This document shows positions 1 to 5,283 of a stretch of DNA of 6,652 bases, one piece after another. The notes below the pieces were generated by a model that was not told the DNA's origin, did no database searches, and was given only the letters and a program-made list of their open reading frames with translations. A program made the position numbers and the translations under genes. Numbering within the stretch: the stretch's first letter is position 1; the number at the start of each line of letters is the position of its first letter. Source of the stretch: CAYQEC01 sp964569015 (GTDB taxonomy: Bacteria > Actinomycetota > Acidimicrobiia > Spongiisociales > UBA5794); contig CAZMSN010000079.1 in NCBI GenBank assembly GCA_964569015.1, forward strand, positions 1 through 6,652, given 5' to 3'.

Positions 1-12
1 GGGTTGGGAGCA

Positions 13-1041
13 TCAGGACCCGGCGAGTGGCCACGGCATGGCGTTGCGGAACGCCTCGAGCACCTGCTCGGCGTCCGGCTCGACACGGATCACGTAGGAG
101 CGGCCATTCTCGTTGGAGACCTTGACGGGCAGCGTCATCGTCTGGATGTCCCCGGTGCCGAGGTCGAGGGCGGATCGTCCCAGATCGATCATCACACCCG
201 GAGTGAGCCCGACGTCGGCGGTGATCTGCTCGGCGAAGGTGGAGACGAAACCCGGGAGGTTGAATGCCTTAGATGCCGAGGTTGCCTGGTCGAACAGCAG
301 GAGCAGCAGTTCTTGTTGGCGCTCGGTGCGTCCGATGTCACTGCCGTTGACGCTCACCCAGGAGCCGTTCCGGTACTCCTGATAGCTGCGCGAGCGTGCG
401 TAGCCGAGGGCGGCTTCCCCGTCGAGCTTGTGAGTGCCTGCTTCAATCGAGAACCCGGACTTGAGGTCACGCGCCGGCACGTCGAACGTCATCGTGATGC
501 CGCCGAGGGCGTCGACGACGCGAGCGAATCCGCCGAAGTCGATCTCGATGTAGTGGTTGATCGAGATCCCAAAATTGTTCTGGATGGTCTGCACCAAGAG
601 ATCGGGGCCACCGAAGACGAAGGCGGCGTTGATGCGGTTGGTGCCCTCGCCGGGGATGTCGACTTTGAGGTCCCTGGGCAGCGAGAGGAGCTGGGCACCT
701 TCGTCAGGCATCACGTGCACCACCATGATGACGTCGGTCCGTTCCCCGCTGAAGTCCCCGAAGTGCTCGAAACCCTCCGGAAGGTCCTCACGGCTGTCAC
801 TGCCGACGACGAGGATGTTGCGGACTCCGCCGGCGGCGAGCGGCTGCAGGGATTGCAGCTCTTCTTCGGGAATGCGGTCGATCTTGGCGTTGGTCCAGAC
901 GACGAATGCGATTGCGACGAAGACGAGGAGCACGGCGAAGATCAACAAGCCGAGCACGACCTTCTTGAGGCGGCTCAGTTTCGATCTCCGCGGCTTGTCC
1001 GGCGCGTTCGGTGACGCGGGGCGGGTCTTGGTGGAGGTCAT
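13..1041 (-). CDS. LytR-CpsA-Psr (LCP) family cell-wall glycopolymer ligase
   Basis: This 342-residue protein has a basic cytoplasmic N-terminus (about 1-27), one membrane helix (about 28-49) and an extracellular LCP domain (about 70-255). Family hallmarks are visible: NILVVGSDSRED (74-85), RTDVIMVVHV (101-110), LSLPRDLKVDIPG (119-131), NRINAAF (135-141), and the arginine-rich segment GYARSR (213-218) followed by DIGRTERQQ (235-243). In characterised relatives these Asp and Arg residues bind the pyrophosphate of a polyprenyl-linked substrate and Mg2+. Family members transfer secondary wall polymers (teichoic acid, or arabinogalactan in mycobacteria) from the lipid carrier to peptidoglycan; the polymer used here cannot be told. 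There is no LytR_C domain after the catalytic part; the protein ends about 90 residues later. The ATG start gives the expected basic-then-hydrophobic N-terminus; no strong Shine-Dalgarno sequence precedes it. The gene follows the phosphatase gene on the same strand after 171 bp. Confidence 0.93.
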   Translation of the reverse strand: MTSTKTRPASPNAPDKPRRSKLSRLKKVVLGLLIFAVLLVFVAIAFVVWTNAKIDRIPEEELQSLQPLAAGGVRNILVVGSDSREDLPEGFEHFGDFSGERTDVIMVVHVMPDEGAQLLSLPRDLKVDIPGEGTNRINAAFVFGGPDLLVQTIQNNFGISINHYIEIDFGGFARVVDALGGITMTFDVPARDLKSGFSIEAGTHKLDGEAALGYARSRSYQEYRNGSWVSVNGSDIGRTERQQELLLLLFDQATSASKAFNLPGFVSTFAEQITADVGLTPGVMIDLGRSALDLGTGDIQTMTLPVKVSNENGRSYVIRVEPDAEQVLEAFRNAMPWPLAGS

Positions 1042-1090
1042 CGAGGGTCTTTCAGGAGAGAGTGATCGAAGAGCGTGGCAACGGCAGGTC

Positions 1091-1117
1091 AGTGTACCGG
1101 GGCGCTGAATTAGGCAA
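1091..1117 (-). promoter_or_regulatory. Candidate promoter of the LCP gene
   Basis: Read on the minus strand, a -35-like TTGCCT (1112-1117) is followed after 15 nt by a -10-like TACACT (1091-1096). This would place the transcript start about 40 nt upstream of the LCP ATG. Each hexamer matches the consensus at four of six positions and the spacer is short, so this is only a candidate. If it is real, the LCP gene need not depend on read-through from the phosphatase gene upstream. The same gap has a GGGG/CCCC stem (1184-1196) just past the phosphatase stop, too weak to call a terminator. Confidence 0.3.
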
Positions 1118-1212
1118 ACTCGACGTTCCCACGCTCAGCCGTCTGTGGCCGGCGCCGCGCGGTGAACCCCGGGGTCGAGGTGTGGGGATGTACCCCTGCC
1201 GCGGGCTGCCTG

Positions 1213-1998
1213 TCAGGGGAGGTGCGCCGGCAACGTGGCGGCGACGAGGGCGAGCAGCCGCTCATGCAGCTGTGGGTTGGCGGCAACGACGTGCGGGCCT
1301 CCCGGTACGAACGGTTCGCCGTGGCCATCGCTCACGATCCCTCCGGCTTCCCGAACCAGGAGGATCCCGGCGGCGGTGTCCCAGGGCGCCAGTGAGTACT
1401 CCCAGTACCCGTCGAATCGGCCGGCTGCCAGCCATGCCATGTCGAGGGCCGCAGAGCCGAGGCGGCGCACGCCGTTGGCCTGCTCGAGGACCGCTGTCAG
1501 AGTGCGGGTGTACGCGGAGGCATAGCGGTCGTGGTCGTAGGGGAAGCCGGTGACGACGACCGCCCGGGAGAGATCATCGACGGCGGAGACGGTGATCGTC
1601 ACGCCGTTGAGCGTGGCTCCGGCGCCGGCCGACACGGCGAAGACCTCGTCACGCAGTGGATCGACGATGGCGCCGGCGAGTGGCTCCGTTCCGTCGTAGA
1701 GCGCCACCGACACCGCCACCTGCGGAATGCCGTGCACGAAGTTGACCGTGCCGTCGAGCGGGTCGACCAGCCAGTGGCGACCTGGCGAGGCCCGACCGGT
1801 TCCCTCCTCGGCGATGATGCCGTCGGCGGGTCGTTGTGCCGCGAGGTATTCCACGATGGCCGCCTCAGACCGCCGATCCACCTCCGTGACGGGGTCGAAG
1901 CGTCCTTTCAGGTCGGCCCGATGGGAAGGACCGAAGCTCTCCCGCACGATCGAGGCGCCGATCTCCGCGGCCGCGATGGCCAACTCGGTGTCGTTCAT
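1213..1998 (-). CDS. Inositol monophosphatase family phosphatase
   Basis: This 261-residue protein has the normal length for the FIG/IMPase superfamily of Mg2+-dependent sugar phosphatases. The metal-site motifs are intact: DPVTEVD (35-41), AEEG with E64 (63-66), WLVDPLDGTVNF (76-87; D79, D82 and T84), and WDTAAG (206-211; D207). Known family substrates are inositol-1-phosphate, histidinol phosphate, fructose-1,6-bisphosphate and 3'-phosphoadenosine 5'-phosphate, and the sequence alone does not choose among them. In an actinobacterium, inositol for phosphatidylinositol lipids or mycothiol, or histidine synthesis (HisN type), would be reasonable roles. An in-frame GTG ten codons upstream (2028) exists. 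I prefer the ATG at 1998 because the motif spacing fits and a -10-like box sits seven nt before it. The gene is divergent from lnt and on the same strand as the LCP gene. Confidence 0.93.
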   Translation of the reverse strand: MNDTELAIAAAEIGASIVRESFGPSHRADLKGRFDPVTEVDRRSEAAIVEYLAAQRPADGIIAEEGTGRASPGRHWLVDPLDGTVNFVHGIPQVAVSVALYDGTEPLAGAIVDPLRDEVFAVSAGAGATLNGVTITVSAVDDLSRAVVVTGFPYDHDRYASAYTRTLTAVLEQANGVRRLGSAALDMAWLAAGRFDGYWEYSLAPWDTAAGILLVREAGGIVSDGHGEPFVPGGPHVVAANPQLHERLLALVAATLPAHLP

Positions 1999-2005
1999 GG
2001 GCGCC

Positions 2006-2011
2006 ACTCTA
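2006..2011 (-). promoter_or_regulatory. -10 box for leaderless start of the phosphatase gene
   Basis: On the minus strand, TAGAGT is followed by seven bases (ggcgccc) and then the ATG. TANNNT boxes placed 6-9 nt before the start codon are typical of leaderless actinobacterial mRNAs, and no Shine-Dalgarno sequence is present here. No good -35 hexamer is seen. The 11 bases from the last T of the box through the ATG are the same as those at 5021-5031. Confidence 0.45.
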
Positions 2012-2141
2012 CGGACCGCCTCACGCACTCGAGCCGAGGCGACGCCGTGGCGTCGCTCATGTCCCGGCGGACCTCAGACGCCAGCTCGGATCGGCGGGCA
2101 GCGGCTGCGGGATCCCATTCGTATCTTCCCCGGAGCACTTC

Positions 2142-2147
2142 TACCCT
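2142..2147 (+). promoter_or_regulatory. -10-like box for lnt
   Basis: TACCCT lies ten bases before the preferred lnt ATG at 2158, which fits a leaderless or nearly leaderless transcript. No -35 hexamer is evident and there is no well-placed Shine-Dalgarno sequence (the nearest GGAG is over 20 nt upstream). If translation instead began at the in-frame ATG at 2059, this box would lie inside the gene. Confidence 0.3.
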
Positions 2148-2157
2148 GCTGTTCTCG

Positions 2158-3645
2158 ATGGCCCCGTACGTTGCCGCGATAGGGAGTGGTCTGCTCATGT
2201 GGGCCGCTTTTCCCCCTCTCGATTGGGGTCTCTTGGCGTTTGTCGCGCCGGTCCCATTCCTGTGGGCACTGCGACGCGTCGATGGCGCCGGGCCCGCCAT
2301 CGCCCTCGGATTCCTGTACGGGACTGTGTTCTTCGGTCTCCTGCTGCGGTGGATCTTCGTGCTCGGAGCAGTGGCGTGGTTCCCGCTCACCGTGTGGTTG
2401 GCATCGCTGACCGCGGGCTTCGCGCTCGTCGTGTGGGCCTTTCGCCTGTGGCCTGCCAGGCGATGGTGGCTGATCGTCGTCGGCGGCTGGGGCATATTTG
2501 AGACGCTGCGCGCCCACTTCCCGTGGGGTGGCTTCCCGTGGGGCTCCGTCGGTTACGCAGCCGCCGGCAACCCGGGCTTTCTCGGTTCGGTGCAGTGGAT
2601 CGGACCAACCGGATGGACGATCCTCGCCGTCGGAGTCGCGGCTGGAATCGTTCTGATCCTCGAGAACACGGCCAATTGGACGCTCTTCGTCGACCCCCTG
2701 GTGGTCGTGCTCATGCTGGCGCTCGGCGGCGCCTTGATGCCACCCAGGGCCGACGGCGATCCGCTGCGGGTGGCGATCATCCAGGGCAACTCGCCGTGCC
2801 CGGGCACGCACTGCCAGAACGAGAACCAGCGCATCTACGAGCGCCACCTGGAGCTGACGAGAGGGCTGACGCCGGGGAGCATCGATCTCGTTGTATGGGC
2901 CGAGAACTCCTTCGGGTCTCCTTACGACCCGATCAGCAACGCCGACGTGCGCGCCGAGCTGAAAGCCGAGGCTGATCGTCTCGACGCCTACATCCTGGTG
3001 AGTGGCACCCAGACGGTGAGCGATGCCGAGTTCCTCAACCTCAACATGATCTACTCGCCGTTCGGTGCCGAGGTGGGACGCTACGCCAAGCGCCATCCGG
3101 TGCCGTTCGGGGAGTTCGTGCCGTTCCGCGACCTCGTGGATTTCATCCCTGAACTCGAACGGGTGCCGCGCGACATGATTCGTGGAGACGAGGCCGTTGT
3201 GTTCCCGGTCAAGGGGGGTGTCGTCGGTTCGGTCATCTCGTTCGAGGGGGCGTTCATCCGCTACGTCCGTGACGAGGCGCGGGCCGGGTCCCAGCTCCTG
3301 GTCGTGGCCACCAACGAGAGCAGCTACGGTAACGCCCCCGCCTCGGATCAGCTCATCGGGCTCACCCGGGTCAACGCCGCGGCCGTGGGGCAGGATCTCA
3401 TCCACGCTGCCATCACGGGGAAGTCGACGTTCATCACCGCTGCCGGGGAGGTTGGTGAGAAGACCGATCTGTTCACCGATGAGGTGTTGCTGGGCGAGGT
3501 GCATTTCCGCGCCGCCGGCCTGACGCTCTACGCCCGGTTCGGAGACTGGGTGCTCCTCGCCGCCGCCGCCGGGGCCGTGGCCGCGGTGATGGTGCCCGGT
3601 GAGGGTCGCCCGGAAGGTGGCCTGCGCGGTTCCCGCGCTGCCTAG
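2158..3645 (+). CDS. lnt: Apolipoprotein N-acyltransferase homologue, catalytic Cys replaced by Ser
   Basis: This 495-residue membrane protein has the Lnt plan: a multi-helix N-terminal half (about 4-195), an extracytoplasmic carbon-nitrogen-hydrolase domain (about 203-455) and a last helix (about 464-479). The first-helix AFPP (17-20) and GGFPWGSVGYA (124-134) are characteristic. Lnt adds a third fatty acid to the N-terminal Cys of lipoproteins, using a Glu-Lys-Cys triad. Here the Glu is E249 (WAEN) and the Lys is K311 (YAKRHPVPFGEF), with E319 also conserved. The expected Cys is Ser361 in VISFEGAF; the neighbouring usual Tyr is Phe362, and E363 is kept. The usual NDAWFG region reads TNESSYG (385-391). 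A CPGTHC pair (C214, C219) sits early in the hydrolase domain. The protein could be an Lnt using Ser, a relative with another acyl-transfer role, or an inactive form. The start at 2158 opens directly into helix 1; an in-frame ATG at 2059 would add 33 polar residues. The stop overlaps that of the convergent aminotransferase. Confidence 0.88.
   Translation: MAPYVAAIGSGLLMWAAFPPLDWGLLAFVAPVPFLWALRRVDGAGPAIALGFLYGTVFFGLLLRWIFVLGAVAWFPLTVWLASLTAGFALVVWAFRLWPARRWWLIVVGGWGIFETLRAHFPWGGFPWGSVGYAAAGNPGFLGSVQWIGPTGWTILAVGVAAGIVLILENTANWTLFVDPLVVVLMLALGGALMPPRADGDPLRVAIIQGNSPCPGTHCQNENQRIYERHLELTRGLTPGSIDLVVWAENSFGSPYDPISNADVRAELKAEADRLDAYILVSGTQTVSDAEFLNLNMIYSPFGAEVGRYAKRHPVPFGEFVPFRDLVDFIPELERVPRDMIRGDEAVVFPVKGGVVGSVISFEGAFIRYVRDEARAGSQLLVVATNESSYGNAPASDQLIGLTRVNAAAVGQDLIHAAITGKSTFITAAGEVGEKTDLFTDEVLLGEVHFRAAGLTLYARFGDWVLLAAAAGAVAAVMVPGEGRPEGGLRGSRAA
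3624..3638. terminator. Hairpin at the end of lnt, possible bidirectional terminator
   Basis: GCGCGG-TTC-CCGCGC is a perfect 6-bp stem with a 3-nt loop inside the last codons of lnt, ending four bases before the shared stop codons. A second pairing, GCCTA (3640-3644) with TAGGC (3655-3659), spans the stops themselves. There is no T-run on either strand, so classical intrinsic termination is not shown. The position at a convergent junction with no intergenic DNA is the main reason to note it. Confidence 0.3.
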
Positions 3646-4916
3646 CCGCGCTCGTAGGCGGTGATTGCCTCGTCGAGAACGTCGATTCCGCGATCCAACT
3701 CCTCGGTGGAGACCGTCAGCGGCGGGATGAAGCGGATGATGTTGGCGTTAGGGCCGCACGGGAGGATCAGCAGGTTCTTTTCGCGTGCGAGCAGGCCGAT
3801 CCTGTCGAACGCCTCCGGGTTCGGGGTGCGGCCATCGGCCTCGACGAGTTCGATCCCGATCATCAGGCCCAGCCCGCGGACGTCGCCGATGGTCGGGTGC
3901 GCTTCCTTCATCTCGTTCCAGCGGGAGAAGGCGTGATCGGAGAGCTTCGGCACCTGGGGAACGACATCGGCGAGCGCTTCCACGGTGGCGGCGCCTGCGG
4001 CGCACGCGATCGGGTTCCCGCCGAAGGTGGTGCCGTGCGATCCGGGAAGCCACGAGTCCATCAGCTGCTTGGACGCCCCGAACGCCGAGAGGGGCAAACC
4101 GTTGGCGATAGCCTTCCCCATCACCAGGATGTCGGGACGGACGTCGTACACCTGTGACGTGAACCAGTCGCCGGTGCGCCCGAATCCGGTCTGTACCTCG
4201 TCGGCGATGAGCAGGATGCCGTGTTCGTCGGCCAGCGACCGCAGCTCCCGGAGAAACGCCCGCCCTCCCGGGTGGTAGCCGCCCTCGCCCTGCATCGGCT
4301 CGACGAGGAAGGCCGCGACCTCTCCGGGGGTGATCTGGTGGCTGAACAGAGACTGGAGATCCTCCAGGGCCCTCTCGGTGGAGGCCTCGAGGGTCGTGTT
4401 CCAGTGGAATGGCCACGGGTAGGGGGCGACGAATACCGAGCCGACCAGCGGGTGGTAGCCCTGGCGGTACTTGGCTTTCGAGGTCGTGTACGAGACCGAG
4501 CCCATGGTGCGACCATGGAACCCGCCCCGGAAGACGACGATGCCCTGTCGCCCTGTCGTCTTGCGGGCGAGCTTGACGGCCCCTTCGACAGACTCCGCCC
4601 CCGAGTTCATGGTCATGAAGCTCTCGATGCCGTCCGGGGTCACCTCGCGGAGGCGCTCCCCGAGGCGGACCAGAGACGCGTAGCGGAATACGGCGCCGGC
4701 ATGCCACACCTGATCGACCTGGTCGAGGATCGCTCGCTTCACATGGGGCGGCTGGTGGCCCAGGTTCGACACAGCGATGCCGCATGTGAAGTCGAGGAAG
4801 CGGCGCCCATCGGACGTCTCGACGTAGCTGCCCTCCGCCGACACGACCTCGACGTCGGTGCTGAACTTGAACACCTTGGCGATGACTTCTTGGTGGCGAA
4901 GAACGAGGTCGGACAT
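3642..4916 (-). CDS. Class-III PLP-dependent aminotransferase (GABA/ornithine/acetylornithine type)
   Basis: This 424-residue fold-type-I transaminase has all the main class-III signatures: NSGAES (104-109), the GGFHGRT cofactor-stacking segment (131-137), VEPMQGEGG (205-213), ADEVQTGFGRTG (238-249; D239 contacts the PLP ring nitrogen), K268 in VMGKAIANG as the Schiff-base lysine, and TTFGGNP (296-302) for the phosphate. Such enzymes move an amino group from a terminal amine (4-aminobutyrate, ornithine, N-acetylornithine and others) to 2-oxoglutarate in the cytoplasm. The length resembles GABA aminotransferase, whereas HGTTFGGNP is more like acetylornithine and ornithine aminotransferases, so I leave the substrate open. 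The ATG at 4916 has an AAAGGAG ribosome site six nt upstream; the 42 in-frame codons further upstream look non-coding. No arg or gab genes flank it. It is convergent with lnt. Confidence 0.9.
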   Translation of the reverse strand: MSDLVLRHQEVIAKVFKFSTDVEVVSAEGSYVETSDGRRFLDFTCGIAVSNLGHQPPHVKRAILDQVDQVWHAGAVFRYASLVRLGERLREVTPDGIESFMTMNSGAESVEGAVKLARKTTGRQGIVVFRGGFHGRTMGSVSYTTSKAKYRQGYHPLVGSVFVAPYPWPFHWNTTLEASTERALEDLQSLFSHQITPGEVAAFLVEPMQGEGGYHPGGRAFLRELRSLADEHGILLIADEVQTGFGRTGDWFTSQVYDVRPDILVMGKAIANGLPLSAFGASKQLMDSWLPGSHGTTFGGNPIACAAGAATVEALADVVPQVPKLSDHAFSRWNEMKEAHPTIGDVRGLGLMIGIELVEADGRTPNPEAFDRIGLLAREKNLLILPCGPNANIIRFIPPLTVSTEELDRGIDVLDEAITAYERG

Positions 4917-4922
4917 CGGAGT

Positions 4923-4929
4923 CTCCTTT
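4923..4929 (-). promoter_or_regulatory. Shine-Dalgarno site that fixes the aminotransferase start
   Basis: AAAGGAG on the minus strand lies six bases before the ATG at 4916. It is the strongest ribosome binding site in the window and decides against the in-frame upstream extension to 5042. It contrasts with the leaderless-looking starts elsewhere on this strand and shows that this gene has a 5' leader. Confidence 0.8.
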
Positions 4930-4969
4930 GTGCGGTGCGAATCGATTGGGCGGGGCGCGGCGCGCTCGG

Positions 4970-5023
4970 TCACGGGACAGCAAAGAGCTGACGTCGCACG
5001 TCGGTGGGCCGGTTCGTCCGCAT
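4970..5023 (-). CDS. Candidate 17-codon leaderless leader ORF
   Basis: An ATG at 5023 opens a 17-residue reading frame, MRTNRPTDVRRQLFAVP, ending in TGA at 4970-4972, 53 bp before the aminotransferase start. The -10-like CACAAT lies seven bases before this ATG, in the same arrangement as at the phosphatase gene, so the transcript may begin at or near the A of the ATG. Four of 17 codons are Arg (CGG, CGG, CGA, CGT), but Arg is common in high-GC frames. No protein family is recognised. It could be a regulatory upstream ORF acting on the aminotransferase, or chance; there is no conservation evidence here. Confidence 0.25.
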   Translation of the reverse strand: MRTNRPTDVRRQLFAVP

Positions 5024-5030
5024 GGGCGCC

Positions 5031-5036
5031 ATTGTG
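5031..5036 (-). promoter_or_regulatory. -10-like box upstream of the aminotransferase
   Basis: CACAAT on the minus strand matches four of six bases of TATAAT and stands seven bases before the ATG at 5023. A transcript from here would carry a leader of about 107 nt before the aminotransferase start, containing the 17-codon frame. No -35 hexamer is recognisable. A 9-bp palindrome, TGTGACACA (5033-5041 on the plus strand), overlaps the box and could be coincidental. Confidence 0.35.
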
Positions 5037-5047
5037 ACACACGGCGC

Positions 5048-5092
5048 CGAGAGCGGCGACAGGATTGCACGCCGGCCGACTCGGCGCTCTCG
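5048..5092. repeat. 8-bp inverted repeat
   Basis: CGAGAGCG (5048-5055) and CGCTCTCG (5085-5092) are perfect reverse complements separated by 29 bp. A shorter perfect stem, GCCGA-C-TCGGC (5075-5085), overlaps the right arm and would compete with it. The repeat lies just upstream of the candidate minus-strand promoter, so an operator or an RNA hairpin are both possible. GC-rich DNA makes such repeats fairly common by chance. Confidence 0.25.
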
Positions 5093-5250
5093 ATTCGGAG
5101 AATGCCCTGGTGTCATGGCGGCTCGGGCGGCATCAGCTGCTCGACGGTGCCGAGGCTTCTCCAGGATCGACCCCTCTCGTCTCGCCGTGGCGTGGAGAAT
5201 GCCTGCCACCGTGGCCTTCACGATGCGGCGACGACGGGGGGCGAAGGCGA

Positions 5251-5256
5251 TACAGT
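5251..5256 (+). promoter_or_regulatory. -10-like box for the lipoprotein gene
   Basis: TACAGT matches TATAAT at four positions, including the key second A and final T. It would start a transcript around 5263, leaving about 20 nt of leader that includes the GGAG ribosome site at 5275-5278. No clear -35 is seen at the usual distance. Confidence 0.35.
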
Positions 5257-5274
5257 GAGGGTTCCACAACACCT

Positions 5275-5278
5275 GGAG
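5275..5278 (+). promoter_or_regulatory. Ribosome binding site fixing the GTG start of the lipoprotein gene
   Basis: GGAG ends five bases before a GTG at 5284. This placement, together with a signal peptide that begins exactly there (K2, R3, then a hydrophobic run), selects the GTG over the longer open frame extending upstream to 5065. Confidence 0.6.
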
Positions 5279-5283
5279 TGACC

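Larger units (their letters stand above)
4917..5283. other. 367-bp divergent intergenic region
   Basis: This gap separates the minus-strand aminotransferase from the plus-strand lipoprotein gene. On the aminotransferase side it holds the ribosome site, the 17-codon frame and a -10-like box. On the lipoprotein side it holds a -10-like box and a ribosome site. Between them (about 5043-5245) I find an 8-bp inverted repeat and no convincing gene. The longer open frames on either strand there are rich in Arg, Pro and Ser, have no recognisable domain and no ribosome site. No tRNA T-loop sequence or riboswitch core that I know is visible. Confidence 0.6.

Noticed and set aside
4..1014. 336-codon open frame on the plus strand across the LCP gene
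   Set aside because: The opposite strand encodes all LCP motifs; this frame has no recognisable domain, is unusually rich in Asp, Glu and Val, and has no supporting ribosome site.
1531..2157. N-terminal extension of lnt into the phosphatase gene
   Set aside because: The open frame continues upstream, but that part is antisense to the phosphatase, is highly charged and has no Lnt similarity. Lnt homology begins at the ATG at 2158.
2074..3504. 476-codon open frame antisense to lnt
   Set aside because: It is a shadow of a GC-rich gene: the product is dominated by Arg, Gly, Glu, Asp, His and Pro with no domain or membrane pattern, while the sense strand shows a full Lnt architecture.
4221..4991. 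256-codon plus-strand frame inside the aminotransferase gene
   Set aside because: It is antisense to conserved aminotransferase motifs, and its composition is typical of a complementary-strand shadow.
5097..5203. 10-bp direct repeat GGAGAATGCC at 5097-5106 and 5194-5203
   Set aside because: There are only two copies with differing flanks, 97 bp apart. One such repeat in a few hundred bases is not strong evidence of an operator or repeat family.
5065..5283. Upstream extension of the lipoprotein frame
   Set aside because: The signal peptide begins at the GTG at 5284 with a ribosome site just before it. The upstream residues would bury the signal sequence.
4917..5283. tRNA, riboswitch or small RNA in the divergent gap
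   Set aside because: No T-loop consensus, acceptor-stem pairing or known riboswitch core was found by reading. A covariance-model search would be needed to exclude divergent RNAs.
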